Part shown: positions 1 to 6,678 of the stretch, piece by piece
Numbering within the stretch: the stretch's first letter is position 1
Layout of the letters: every line of letters begins with the position of its first letter
NCBI GenBank assembly: GCA_900541575.1
Contig: UQKO01000059.1
Coordinates: forward strand, 1-15,839
Source of the DNA: an uncultured Prevotella sp.
Lineage (GTDB): Bacteria > Bacteroidota > Bacteroidia > Bacteroidales > Bacteroidaceae
Reading direction: 5' to 3'
DNA length: 15,839 nt
Position numbers and translations under genes: made by a program
The notes under the pieces: generated by a model
What the model was told of the DNA's origin: nothing
The model's database searches: none
What the model saw: only the letters and a program-made list of their open reading frames with translations

Positions 1-186
1 CACAGATTTATCCTCTTCATCGTCCGAGTCACCCGTAATCAGATTGATGCCGAACTAGTCTACCAACTTCTGGTAGTCAAAGCAATAGCTGCGTGCCGAT
101 TGAGAGAGTTTAGCCGGGTTGCCATGCTTGTCCTGTTTGGCAGATTTCTTTAGAAGAAATATCCATACATTTTCAGAACTTTTGAA
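1..186 (-). pseudogene. Broken reading frame running off the left edge
   Basis: On the minus strand one frame is open from about 186 down to 58, meets a TAG at 57-55, and then stays protein-like to the window edge. Before the stop it reads protein-like stretches such as KKSAKQDKHGNPAKLSQ and YCFDYQKLVD; after it comes FGINLITGD and an acidic tail. I see no ATG, GTG or TTG start in the usable part. The frame lies one base off the preceding 95-residue ORF, and the two could be joined by one inserted base in the A-rich stretch near 182-187. The simplest reading is a gene, perhaps the rest of the neighbouring ORF, broken by a frameshift and a nonsense codon. I do not recognise the family. A short gene genuinely ending at 55 remains possible. 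Confidence 0.4.
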
Positions 187-437
187 TCATGTTTCATTTT
201 TTTGTTATAAAGTAATTGAATATCAGTTATTTCAAACACGCACACATCTTTCAGTTGTCGGATTTCATTAGAGTCCAGCAGTTTCATTCTTCGCGTGCCC
301 TTGTAGAAGTCGTAGCGGAGAGAGATGCAGCGGTGCCAGCGTTGGATTTCACCCGAGCGCGTCCATAGTTTGATGTCTACGGGTTCGGGAGATTGGAGCA
401 TACGTTTGAGCGTAGTGATGTGGATAGCGTGGGGCAT
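150..437 (-). CDS. Hypothetical protein, 95 residues (possibly the front part of a longer broken gene)
   Basis: The ORF starts with ATG and its first residues are MPHAIHITTLKRMLQ. It is basic, has no signal peptide or clear membrane segment, and contains WTRSGEIQRWHRC and EITDIQLLYNKK. It begins 12 bases after the stop of the ORF at 450-752, so the two look like neighbouring genes of one minus-strand operon. The last 15 or so residues may not be native: a one-base shift near 182-187 would carry the frame into the protein-like sequence at 1-180. I do not recognise the family. The compact same-strand packing beside a toxin-antitoxin pair suggests phage or other mobile-element origin, which is inference only. 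Confidence 0.45.
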   Translation of the reverse strand: MPHAIHITTLKRMLQSPEPVDIKLWTRSGEIQRWHRCISLRYDFYKGTRRMKLLDSNEIRQLKDVCVFEITDIQLLYNKKMKHDSKVLKMYGYFF

Positions 438-449
438 TAGTCAAAAGTG

Positions 450-752
450 TTAGAATTTGTGAGACTGCAAAGCCTGCGTAAGATGACGGGCGAAGGAATA
501 GGAAAGCAAGGACGTCTCGCTCTCGTATTCTACCTCCGTATTATCATCGTATGCAGAAGATTGTCCACAACACACGGCAAAGCTGCGGTCAAAGGAAACC
601 TTGCGCTTGGTTTGGGCGGTGAGGTACAAGGTTTCATTCACATTGAACTCATTTTGAAAGATTAGCGTGAGCGTGGGAACTTCATCGGTCAAGAAAAACG
701 TGAAAGTACGTTTCCCACGGAAAAGCCGCCATGCGCACAGCAAGAGAGCCAA
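450..752 (-). CDS. Hypothetical protein, about 100 residues, start uncertain
   Basis: This open frame ends at TAA (452-450). The only plausible start I see is TTG at 752; upstream the frame stays open without ATG to a stop near 809, so the true N-terminus may be missing. The middle reads like a beta-rich soluble protein (FFLTDEVPTLTLIFQNEF, then ETLYLTAQTKRKVSFDRSF), with an acidic stretch YDDNTEVEYESE and two cysteines in AVCCG. No signal peptide or catalytic motif is evident. It follows higA on the same strand and precedes the 95-residue ORF by 12 bases. I do not recognise it. It could be an intact small accessory gene or a 5'-truncated remnant. Confidence 0.4.
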   Translation of the reverse strand: MALLLCAWRLFRGKRTFTFFLTDEVPTLTLIFQNEFNVNETLYLTAQTKRKVSFDRSFAVCCGQSSAYDDNTEVEYESETSLLSYSFARHLTQALQSHKF

Positions 753-787
753 TGCGCACGGCGGCTGAATGAAAGGATTGCCCGAAA

Positions 788-805
788 GGGAGGGCTTGGG
801 GAGGG
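788..805 (+). other. G-quadruplex-type sequence beside the higA stop
   Basis: Four guanine runs occur in 18 bases on the plus strand (GGG-A-GGG-CTT-GGGG-A-GGG), matching the usual G3+N1-7 quadruplex pattern. They sit four bases beyond the higA stop codon, on the strand that is template for higA and the ORF downstream of it. The sequence match is direct; folding and any effect on transcription are inference. Confidence 0.45.
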
Positions 806-809
806 AGCG

Positions 810-1142
810 TTACCAAAGTGCAACCTTACCAGCTGCACCCAAATCGAGAGTTGCAGAGGCAACACCTAAAGCACGGAACACACGACTTAGGGTTGGCAAA
901 GTCATAATAGTATGCCCCTTCTCTAATCTTGAAATTTGTGCACGTTGCACTCCTATACGTTCACCCAGTTCTTCTTGTGTGAGTTTCTGGGCTTGTCTTG
1001 CTTTACGGATAGCTTCACCTAAGTAGTAAGCGTTTACTTCTTCCTTAAGCTGCTTCTCCATCGCATCACGTTCTTCTGTTCCTTTTTCTCCCCAAACATC
1101 ATCAACGAGTTTTGAAAGAGGAGTTAAATGCATCTGTGCCAT
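810..1142 (-). CDS. higA: HigA-type antitoxin (XRE-family HTH protein)
   Basis: A 110-residue protein, started here at ATG 1142, one base after the toxin stop (GAATGATATG), not at the longer in-frame extension that overlaps the toxin gene. Residues 1-38 are charged and probably contain the toxin-binding part. Residues 41-96 are a Cro/C1-type helix-turn-helix with TQEELGERIG as its second helix and QRAQISRLEKG as the recognition helix. In HigBA systems the antitoxin neutralises the mRNA-cleaving toxin and represses the operon by binding a palindrome in the promoter; a perfect palindrome lies upstream of the operon at 1528-1545. The toxin-first order supports HigBA rather than classic RelBE. 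The family assignment is strong; the exact subgroup is inferred. Confidence 0.85.
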   Translation of the reverse strand: MAQMHLTPLSKLVDDVWGEKGTEERDAMEKQLKEEVNAYYLGEAIRKARQAQKLTQEELGERIGVQRAQISRLEKGHTIMTLPTLSRVFRALGVASATLDLGAAGKVALW

Positions 1143-1143
1143 A

Positions 1144-1491
1144 TCATTCTTCTTTTTTCTTCTTAAAATACTCTTTTCTAATCTCTTCTGCTTTTGCAAT
1201 TTCTTTTGGAGGCGTTTTTTGCGTTTTCTTTACTATGCCATGTGTCGCAATTACAAGCGTTTCGGTTTCTGTGTCCCAAAAGGAGAAAAGCCTATAGCAG
1301 TTGCCACTGAAAATAGTACGGAATTCCCAAATATTGGAGTTTTCCAACTTCTTAAACAATTCATTATCTATAATTCCTTGTTCTATTTTCAAGTAGTTAT
1401 ATGTTATTTTCTTCTGCACTTTCAATGGCAATGATTGGATGAACTCTATAGCTTCATCCAACAAGACCACTTGCAGTTTGTTGTTGCTCAT
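1144..1491 (-). CDS. higB: HigB-type toxin (phage-derived Gp49-like, RelE/ParE fold)
   Basis: A 115-residue protein started at ATG 1491 (MSNNKLQVVLL); a longer in-frame start at 1515 would overlap the promoter leader. It has the Gp49-like/HigB layout: an N-terminal helical part (LDEAIEFIQSLPLKVQKKI), then WEFRTIFSGNCYRLFSFWD (55-73) and HGIVKKTQKTPPKEIAKAE (84-102). The basic and aromatic residues R58, R67, H84 and K88/K89 are the type such toxins use on ribosome-bound mRNA, though I cannot assign catalysis without an alignment. The C-terminus is very lysine-rich. It is co-transcribed with higA, with a one-base gap. No truncation is visible, so the toxin is probably functional and held in check by HigA. 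Confidence 0.85.
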   Translation of the reverse strand: MSNNKLQVVLLDEAIEFIQSLPLKVQKKITYNYLKIEQGIIDNELFKKLENSNIWEFRTIFSGNCYRLFSFWDTETETLVIATHGIVKKTQKTPPKEIAKAEEIRKEYFKKKKEE

Positions 1492-1512
1492 TTTGTAATG
1501 TATTTGTAGATG

Positions 1513-1520
1513 CAAAGATA
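1513..1520 (-). promoter_or_regulatory. Promoter -7 box for higBA
   Basis: The minus strand reads TATCTTTG here, an exact match to the Bacteroidota TAnnTTTG box. A TTTC 24 bases upstream (start to start) would be an imperfect -33 element and overlaps the palindrome at 1528-1545. Transcription would start about 15 bases before the higB ATG. Confidence 0.6.
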
Positions 1521-1527
1521 GATAATT

Positions 1528-1545
1528 GTTTCTTACGAAAGAAAC
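1528..1545. promoter_or_regulatory. Probable HigA operator: perfect palindrome in the higBA promoter
   Basis: GTTTCTT-ACGA-AAGAAAC is a perfect 7-bp inverted repeat with a 4-bp centre. It fills the spacer between the -33 region and the -7 box of higBA. This is where antitoxins of the family usually bind to autoregulate. The palindrome is read directly; binding by HigA is inference. Confidence 0.6.
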
Positions 1546-1557
1546 AAAAGAGTATTT

Positions 1558-1719
1558 TTATCTCACCCCACCCACCGAGAATCCCCCATAAAAATCATAC
1601 TGCGGGAACTTCTCACACCCAATATACAGCGTATCGAAAGCATCTGTACCATCGGTGCGATGCTCCAACAAGTCCTCCACTGATTCGGGATTTTTCTCTG
1701 TGTACTTATTTTTGCGACG
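1558..1719 (-). pseudogene. C-terminal gene remnant, about 53 codons
   Basis: The minus strand carries an open stretch bounded by TGA (1722-1720) and ending in TAA at 1560-1558. It has no start codon but reads like a real protein: EKNPESVEDLLEHRTDG, then DTLYIGCEKFPQYDFYGG and a glycine-rich end. It lies upstream of the higBA promoter on the same strand. The absence of a start and the abrupt AT-rich sequence beyond 1722 suggest the 3' end of a deleted gene. I do not recognise the family. Confidence 0.45.
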
Positions 1720-1809
1720 TCATTATTTCTCTTCGTTTCTCGGAATTAGATACGTTCTATCAAAAAAAATCATAAAAATATAGCGAATTACTTGCATAAA
1801 ATAAGCCTT

Positions 1810-1817
1810 TATATTTG
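1810..1817 (+). promoter_or_regulatory. Promoter -7 box for the secreted-protein operon
   Basis: TATATTTG matches TAnnTTTG exactly and lies in an AT-rich region. A TTG at 1792-1794 is the nearest -33-like triplet, closer than usual, so the -33 element is weak. The predicted transcript would have an untranslated leader of about 120 bases before ATG 1948, with an A-rich stretch (AATAACAACAA) in place of a Shine-Dalgarno. Confidence 0.5.
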
Positions 1818-1947
1818 CGACATAAAATCTAACTGACACAGCACACTACCTACATATTGTTGGCAATGCACTTACCTACGCTTTATTCACGCACTGCCAC
1901 AATACATCGAACACAGGATTTTATAAACTATATTTTAATAACAACAA

Positions 1948-4569
1948 ATGAAAAAAATTACAACGTTTCTGGCGTTGCTCCTCACGTGTATTATAGGAGC
2001 AACAGCCGCCGACTTCGTACCTATAAGCGGTGCGAAGTACCTTATTAAGTGTAAGGGTGATAGCAAGTACGTACTTTGGAACAGCAGTTGTGTTAAATCG
2101 GCAACAGACAACACTATCATTCTGTCGAATTGGACACAGTTTGACAGCCGAAGCCTTTTCTCTATTGAAGGCGATGCCACTACTGGCTACACCATTCGTT
2201 CTGTTAAGGACAATACGCAGTATGTTTATGCCATTAACACCAATAATGCCGATGGTAATGTGGGTGTTAAAGCTGTAAGCGAGACTCCGGGCGATGAATG
2301 CGTTTGGAAGATTGTAGCACAAGGCGATGGTTGGAACATCATACCTAAAAATGGTGAATACAGCTGGAATAACCGTGGTGGTTACAACGGCAATGCTCAT
2401 GTCGGCATGTGGAACTCAAACGCAAGTGATAACGATATCTGGTACATCAAGTCTGTAGAAGATGTAATGGACGATGCAACTAATTTCACTGCAGGAACTG
2501 GCCTCGGACTTATTGACGAGAACTATGCGAATTCAGTCAAAACTAACGTTACAGACTATAAGGCAAATCAGAGCGAAGACGCCTTGGCTAATTTGGGTGC
2601 GCTTCTTGCAGTTAACAAAACTTCTTACATCAACCTCCCTACTGGTTATTACCGCATAAAGAGCTGTGCAAATGATGGTAACGGAAAGAATTTTTCAGTG
2701 TTTGATGGTACCTACCTCTTTACTGATATTGTTAACTATCCCAATGTCACCAAGACTTTGGCAAATGTGCCCCTCGAAGAGGCTAAAGCCAAAAATAACT
2801 ATGTATGGAAGATTACTCGTGGCGAACTCCCCTCTGCCACAGTAGGCATTGTAAATGGTCAAGGCAAGGGCGTAAATAATGGTACAAACTATAACACTAT
2901 CAACCTTGGTCTGTCAGACTACTATACTACTGGTGCCATTTACTTTACCCAAGGTCTCCACATCACCAATCAGGACTTACATACAGTAGGAGGTAAAGAG
3001 CAGAACGCAAGTGCTGAAGCCACACGTTCTAATCCTTTTACGATGACAGGTTGGGCTCACTCAGATTCTAAGGGTTCTGCCTACATCTTCGAGCCCGTGA
3101 GCATGGACGGTGTTACAGCATACACTGTCAATGTAACTGGTGCTGAGGGCTATGTTACACTCAACAGCACTAACGAAGTTGCTAAGAATGGTGGTTTCTT
3201 CCTCCTTTCTTCTGCTCCACAGACTGCCGACTTCACTGCAGCTACAGTTCCCAATTATGATGCAGCAGTCTCAATCAATGGCAACACCATCAATGTAAAC
3301 TACACCTACAATTTGGCAAAAATCATGGAACTTGCCCATAAGGCTCTTGCCAAGACAGGTGTAGGCTATCCTACAGCGAATGCTGCAACCCGTACAGCAT
3401 TGAAAAATGCCGTAAAAGAAGGCACAGATGCAGCGGCTATCGAAAATGCACTCAATGCTTTCAAAACAAGCACCGACAATATTCAGATGCCCGAGGACGG
3501 TAAGGCATACCGCATCAAGGTGCCCTATATCAGTGGCACTGCAAACTACCTCTATTGCGATGGCACGAAGGTGGGTAATAAGGCTAACGATGAATCTACC
3601 AACGCGAACGAGTTCGTGTTTGTTTGCCACATCGTTAACGGCAAGTACATGTTTGCTACCAACTACGGCACCTACCTCAGCTGGGCTGACAGTGGCGATG
3701 GCAACAAATCATATAGCACCACTGCACAAACCTCTACTTACATTAAACAAAACGACTGGACAATCGAGCCTGCCACACTCGACAAGGGTCAAGGCTCTGT
3801 GAGCCTTACCGACCGTGCCGATGTATTCGGCTTCGTACAGATGAAGGCTCTGGGTAAGGATGGCACGACTAACTACTACCTCAACTCACGCATCGACGGT
3901 GATTTCATTTCGCAATATGCTAATGACAAGTTCTACGATACTGGTTGGAATAGTATGAACCGCTCATGCTACTACCAGTTCGAAGAGGTTGAATATCCCA
4001 ACACCATCACCTTCCACGATGCCCAAAACATCAATGGTGTAAGCCACATCGCCACATTCAGCGCACCTTTTGCCACCATCATTCCTACTGGCGTTAAGGC
4101 ATACTACGTAAGCGCTAAGGGCACTGAAGCTACAATGACTGCTATCGACGCACAGGCTATCCCCGCCAACCAAGGTGTAATCCTTACTTCTGAAACTGGC
4201 ACTTCTGTAACGATGGTTCCCGCTGCTGACGAAACTGCTGCTACCATCAGTGACAACAAACTCGGCCACTCAGCCGGTGCTACCAAGACCATGATTGATG
4301 GCGATGGCTATATCCTTGGCAACAGTGCTGATGGCACTGCCTTCTATCCCAGCAAGGGTGGTCTCCTGCCCATGAACAAGGCATACCTCCCTGGCAACGG
4401 CGTAGTAAGCGCTATTGCTATGAACTTTGGCAATGCCGTTACTGGCATCAACACCATCGCTGCTCCTGCCAGTGCAAAGGCCCTCATCTTCGACCTCAGC
4501 GGTCGTCTCGTAGTAAAGGCTACTAAGGGTCTCTACATTCAGAATGGCAAGAAGGTCATTGTAAAGTAA
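1948..4569 (+). CDS. Large secreted protein with three beta-trefoil-like modules and a T9SS-like C-terminal tail
   Basis: 873 residues. The N-terminus is a classic signal peptide (KK, then a hydrophobic run to about residue 19, cleavage probably near A20/A21). Three modules begin with the same pattern G-x-x-Y-x-I-K: GAKYLIK (28), GYYRIK (233) and GKAYRIK (518). Each is followed by W-x-I/W-x-x-x-P-type strands such as CVWKIVAQGDGWNIIP, YVWKITRGE and NDWTIEPA, suggesting ricin-like beta-trefoils. Helical linkers fall near 172-228 and 450-510. Residues 686-825 look like the beta-sandwich common at the end of Prevotella surface proteins, and 834-873 (DLSGR, KGLYIQNGKKVIVK) resemble a type A T9SS sorting domain. 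It is probably exported and possibly surface-attached, binding glycans or host or dietary polymers. No enzymatic motif is visible. The binding role is inference. Confidence 0.8.
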   Translation: MKKITTFLALLLTCIIGATAADFVPISGAKYLIKCKGDSKYVLWNSSCVKSATDNTIILSNWTQFDSRSLFSIEGDATTGYTIRSVKDNTQYVYAINTNNADGNVGVKAVSETPGDECVWKIVAQGDGWNIIPKNGEYSWNNRGGYNGNAHVGMWNSNASDNDIWYIKSVEDVMDDATNFTAGTGLGLIDENYANSVKTNVTDYKANQSEDALANLGALLAVNKTSYINLPTGYYRIKSCANDGNGKNFSVFDGTYLFTDIVNYPNVTKTLANVPLEEAKAKNNYVWKITRGELPSATVGIVNGQGKGVNNGTNYNTINLGLSDYYTTGAIYFTQGLHITNQDLHTVGGKEQNASAEATRSNPFTMTGWAHSDSKGSAYIFEPVSMDGVTAYTVNVTGAEGYVTLNSTNEVAKNGGFFLLSSAPQTADFTAATVPNYDAAVSINGNTINVNYTYNLAKIMELAHKALAKTGVGYPTANAATRTALKNAVKEGTDAAAIENALNAFKTSTDNIQMPEDGKAYRIKVPYISGTANYLYCDGTKVGNKANDESTNANEFVFVCHIVNGKYMFATNYGTYLSWADSGDGNKSYSTTAQTSTYIKQNDWTIEPATLDKGQGSVSLTDRADVFGFVQMKALGKDGTTNYYLNSRIDGDFISQYANDKFYDTGWNSMNRSCYYQFEEVEYPNTITFHDAQNINGVSHIATFSAPFATIIPTGVKAYYVSAKGTEATMTAIDAQAIPANQGVILTSETGTSVTMVPAADETAATISDNKLGHSAGATKTMIDGDGYILGNSADGTAFYPSKGGLLPMNKAYLPGNGVVSAIAMNFGNAVTGINTIAAPASAKALIFDLSGRLVVKATKGLYIQNGKKVIVK

Positions 4570-4602
4570 TACAAACTACAAACACATTTCATAGATAATA
4601 AC

Positions 4603-4785
4603 ATGAAACTTACATATATCACACCCTCATCAAGGGTTATCAACCTCGAGCCCATGCAGATGCTCGCAGCGTCAGACCCCAAGGTGAAAATCGTTGACGA
4701 CGAATTAAAGTCGCTTGACCCCTCTGATGCATTCTCTGCTGGTAAGGATTGGAGCAGCGATAGCTGGTCGTCAGATGAGGACTAA
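4603..4785 (+). CDS. Small 60-residue peptide downstream of the secreted protein
   Basis: The ORF starts at ATG 4603, 33 bases after the secreted-protein stop and before the shared terminator, so the two are probably co-transcribed. The N-terminus MKLTYITPSSRVINLEPMQM is followed by LAAS. It resembles a layout I associate with small Bacteroidales proteins (MKK-x-Y-x-x-P, a valine, then MLAAS), but I cannot name a family. The C-terminal half is acidic and ends in DWSSDSWSSDED, a repeated W-S-S-D. There is no signal peptide and no cysteine. It could be a regulatory or partner peptide, or a precursor peptide whose conserved front half is a leader; no modifying enzyme is encoded nearby, so the precursor idea is weak. 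Confidence 0.7.
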   Translation: MKLTYITPSSRVINLEPMQMLAASDPKVKIVDDELKSLDPSDAFSAGKDWSSDSWSSDED

Positions 4786-4791
4786 TCCAAG

Positions 4792-4838
4792 GTTCACGCA
4801 CCTATATCATAGGTGAACGCCCTTACTCTTGAAAGAGT
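4792..4838 (+). other. Two hairpins in the 3' untranslated region
   Basis: The first hairpin pairs ACCTAT (4800-4805) with ATAGGT (4809-4814), extended by GTTC/GAAC (4792-4795 with 4815-4818) around a small bulge. The second pairs ACTCTT (4825-4830) with AAGAGT (4833-4838). They stand directly before the terminator hairpin, so the mRNA would end in three consecutive stems. They may protect the transcript from 3' decay, which is inference. Confidence 0.45.
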
Positions 4839-4847
4839 ACAACTTCC

Positions 4848-4893
4848 GCCCGAAGTTTTCCGAAAAAGGAGAACTTCGGGCTTTCTTTTTCTT
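4848..4893 (+). terminator. Intrinsic terminator of the secreted-protein operon
   Basis: GCCCGAAGTT (4848-4857) pairs with AACTTCGGGC (4872-4881). The stem continues inwards through TTCC/GGAG with one wobble pair to a six-base GAAAAA loop, giving about 14 pairs. It is followed by a T-rich tract (TTTCTTTTTCTT). Confidence 0.9.
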
Positions 4894-4949
4894 AGCAGAC
4901 ATCTCTCTTTCAGCCTTGCCCTCTCCCTTCCTTGCCCTCCGACACAAAC

Positions 4950-4991
4950 AAATCCCCTCTCCTACAGAGAATCATGTAAGAGAGGGGATTT
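4950..4991. terminator. Bidirectional terminator, mainly for pepD
   Basis: AAATCCCCTCT (4950-4960) pairs perfectly with AGAGGGGATTT (4981-4991), and the inner bases CTAC/GTAAG add pairs around an eight-base loop. Thymine-rich sequence follows on both strands, so it can end pepD from the right (its stop is at 5078) and any read-through from the left. Apart from the two terminators, 4786-5077 holds no gene that I can support. Confidence 0.8.
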
Positions 4992-5077
4992 CCTTTTAAA
5001 GCACAAGCAGGCATCGCGCCTAGCGCACATATCAAACCTTACGCACAGGCGCACACCCGTGCTCTATACGAAGAGAC

Positions 5078-6535
5078 TTATTTCTTAGGGATGCGTTCAA
5101 GGATTGTCTTGACGAAAGTCCAATAGCGAGCCACACTAGGAATATTGCAACGCTCGTTGGGAGTGTGGGGCGAACGCAAGGTCGGACCGAAGCTCACCAT
5201 ATCCATGTGAGGACGCAAAGCGCCAATCACGCCACATTCCAATCCGGCATGCACCACGGTGACAAGATTGTCCTGCTGGAAAAGTTCCTTATAGATACCC
5301 TTCATGAGTTCCACAATCTCGCTCTGTGGATTAGGTTGCCAAGCGGGGTAGTCGCCATCAGTTTCCACCTTCATGCCTGCCATAGAGAAAGCACTCTCGA
5401 GCGTCTCTACACAGCATTCGCGCATACTGTCGCGTGAAGAACGAATAAGGATTAGGAAACGCACCTTACCCTCGGCAATCTCCACAATGGCCAAGTTCGA
5501 TGAAGTCTCCACGATCTGCTTATCATAAGGAATCATGCGCAACACGCCATTGTGTACGGCACAGAGAGCATCCACAAGATTATCTTGAATCTCAGCGGGC
5601 ACGATATACTTAGGCAGCGGAGCGTCCTCCACGTCGAGTTCCATGGTTGTTTCGACAGGAGCATACTCCTCGCGGAGCGTCTGTCGCCATTCGTCTATGG
5701 CCTCCTTGAGAGCTTCCACATTTTCTTTCGGCAACGTCAGCACCACTTCAGCCGAAGCGGGAATAGCATTGCGCATATTGCCGCCCTGCCATGAGGCGAG
5801 GCAAGCTTCAAAGTTGGCAATAGCGTCCTGCACGATACGTGCCATGGCCTTATTTGCATTGCAGCGACCTTCGTTTATTTCCAATCCAGAGTGTCCGCCG
5901 AAGAGCTTGTGAAGGGTAATTTTCACTGCAGCATCAGTCGCATCGGGTTCTAGAGGCTTGTATTCGAGCGTAGCGGTCATATTCACGCCGCCAGCCGAAC
6001 CGATAATCATCTCTCCTTCGGTCTCATCGTCGAGGTTGAGCAAGATCTCCCCCTCAATAACATCGGCCTTCATGTGGTTCACCCCATACATAGTAGTCTC
6101 CTCGTCGGCAGTGATAAAGCCTTCGATAGGACCATGTTTTAAGGTGGGATCTTCCATCACAGCCATGATGGTGGCCACAGCCATACCATCGTCCGACCCA
6201 AGCGTAGTGCCCTTTGCCTTCACCCAATCGCCATCGATATAAGTCTCAATCGGATCGGTTTCGAAATTGTGGGTAGACTCCTTCGTCTTTTGCGGCACCA
6301 TGTCCATGTGTCCCTGGAGAGTCACAATCTTACGATCTTCCATACCCGCCGAGGCAGGCTTGCGCATGATGATGTTACCAGCTTCATCCTTGAATGCCTC
6401 TACGCCCTTTTGGGCTGCCCAGTCGAGCAAGAACTGCTGCACCTTCTCTAGATGGCCCGATGGACGGGGCACCTGAGTAAGCAGATCAAAGTTTTTCCAA
6501 ATGGCCTGCGGTTGCAGGTTTGCTATTTCACTCAT
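5078..6535 (-). CDS. pepD: Aminoacyl-histidine dipeptidase PepD (M20 metallopeptidase)
   Basis: 485 residues, the usual length of PepD (peptidase D, carnosinase-like), a cytosolic zinc enzyme that cleaves Xaa-His and other dipeptides and recycles peptide-derived amino acids. The M20 metal-site motifs are all present: GHMDMVPQK with H76 and D78, GSDDG with the bridging aspartate at 115/116, ITADEETTMYG with the general base and metal glutamates E145/E146, LNLDDE at 168-171, and the C-terminal histidine H457 in SPHTPNE. The HSGLEIN segment in the middle marks the lid/dimerisation domain. ATG 6535 fits the family N-terminus (ANLQPQAIWKNFDLLTQVPRPSG). It is followed by a strong hairpin terminator at 4950-4991. 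The leader contains a palindromic repeat (6564-6620); I see no clear TAnnTTTG box. Confidence 0.95.
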   Translation of the reverse strand: MSEIANLQPQAIWKNFDLLTQVPRPSGHLEKVQQFLLDWAAQKGVEAFKDEAGNIIMRKPASAGMEDRKIVTLQGHMDMVPQKTKESTHNFETDPIETYIDGDWVKAKGTTLGSDDGMAVATIMAVMEDPTLKHGPIEGFITADEETTMYGVNHMKADVIEGEILLNLDDETEGEMIIGSAGGVNMTATLEYKPLEPDATDAAVKITLHKLFGGHSGLEINEGRCNANKAMARIVQDAIANFEACLASWQGGNMRNAIPASAEVVLTLPKENVEALKEAIDEWRQTLREEYAPVETTMELDVEDAPLPKYIVPAEIQDNLVDALCAVHNGVLRMIPYDKQIVETSSNLAIVEIAEGKVRFLILIRSSRDSMRECCVETLESAFSMAGMKVETDGDYPAWQPNPQSEIVELMKGIYKELFQQDNLVTVVHAGLECGVIGALRPHMDMVSFGPTLRSPHTPNERCNIPSVARYWTFVKTILERIPKK

Positions 6536-6563
6536 GATTGTTGATGTTAGAATATTTACTACT

Positions 6564-6620
6564 GAAGTTTCGGATTTAGGAAAGGCGGAGGGAAAGCCTC
6601 AGGCTAAATCCGAGAATTAA
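6564..6620. repeat. Palindromic dispersed repeat, copy A
   Basis: CGGATTTAG (6571-6579) pairs with CTAAATCCG (6604-6612), extended outwards by an AAGTTT/AATTCT imperfect match, around a core related to GGGCTGAAAGCCC (here with AGGC/GCCT arms). It lies in the 143-bp gap between the pepD start and the end of the membrane-protein gene. It is homologous to the copies at 7769, 10290 and 15767. Confidence 0.7.
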
Positions 6621-6678
6621 GTTTCTTATTTCTTCCGACGCATTCGTCTGTGCCAAAACATCACTGGCCACACGATGC

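Noticed and set aside
1143..1199. N-terminal extension of higA
   Set aside because: It overlaps the 3' end of higB in another frame; ATG 1142 follows the toxin stop by one base as usual for such pairs.
1921..2400. 159-codon minus-strand frame opposite the secreted-protein gene
   Set aside because: It overlaps the signal peptide and first module of a well-supported gene and has no protein-like motif.
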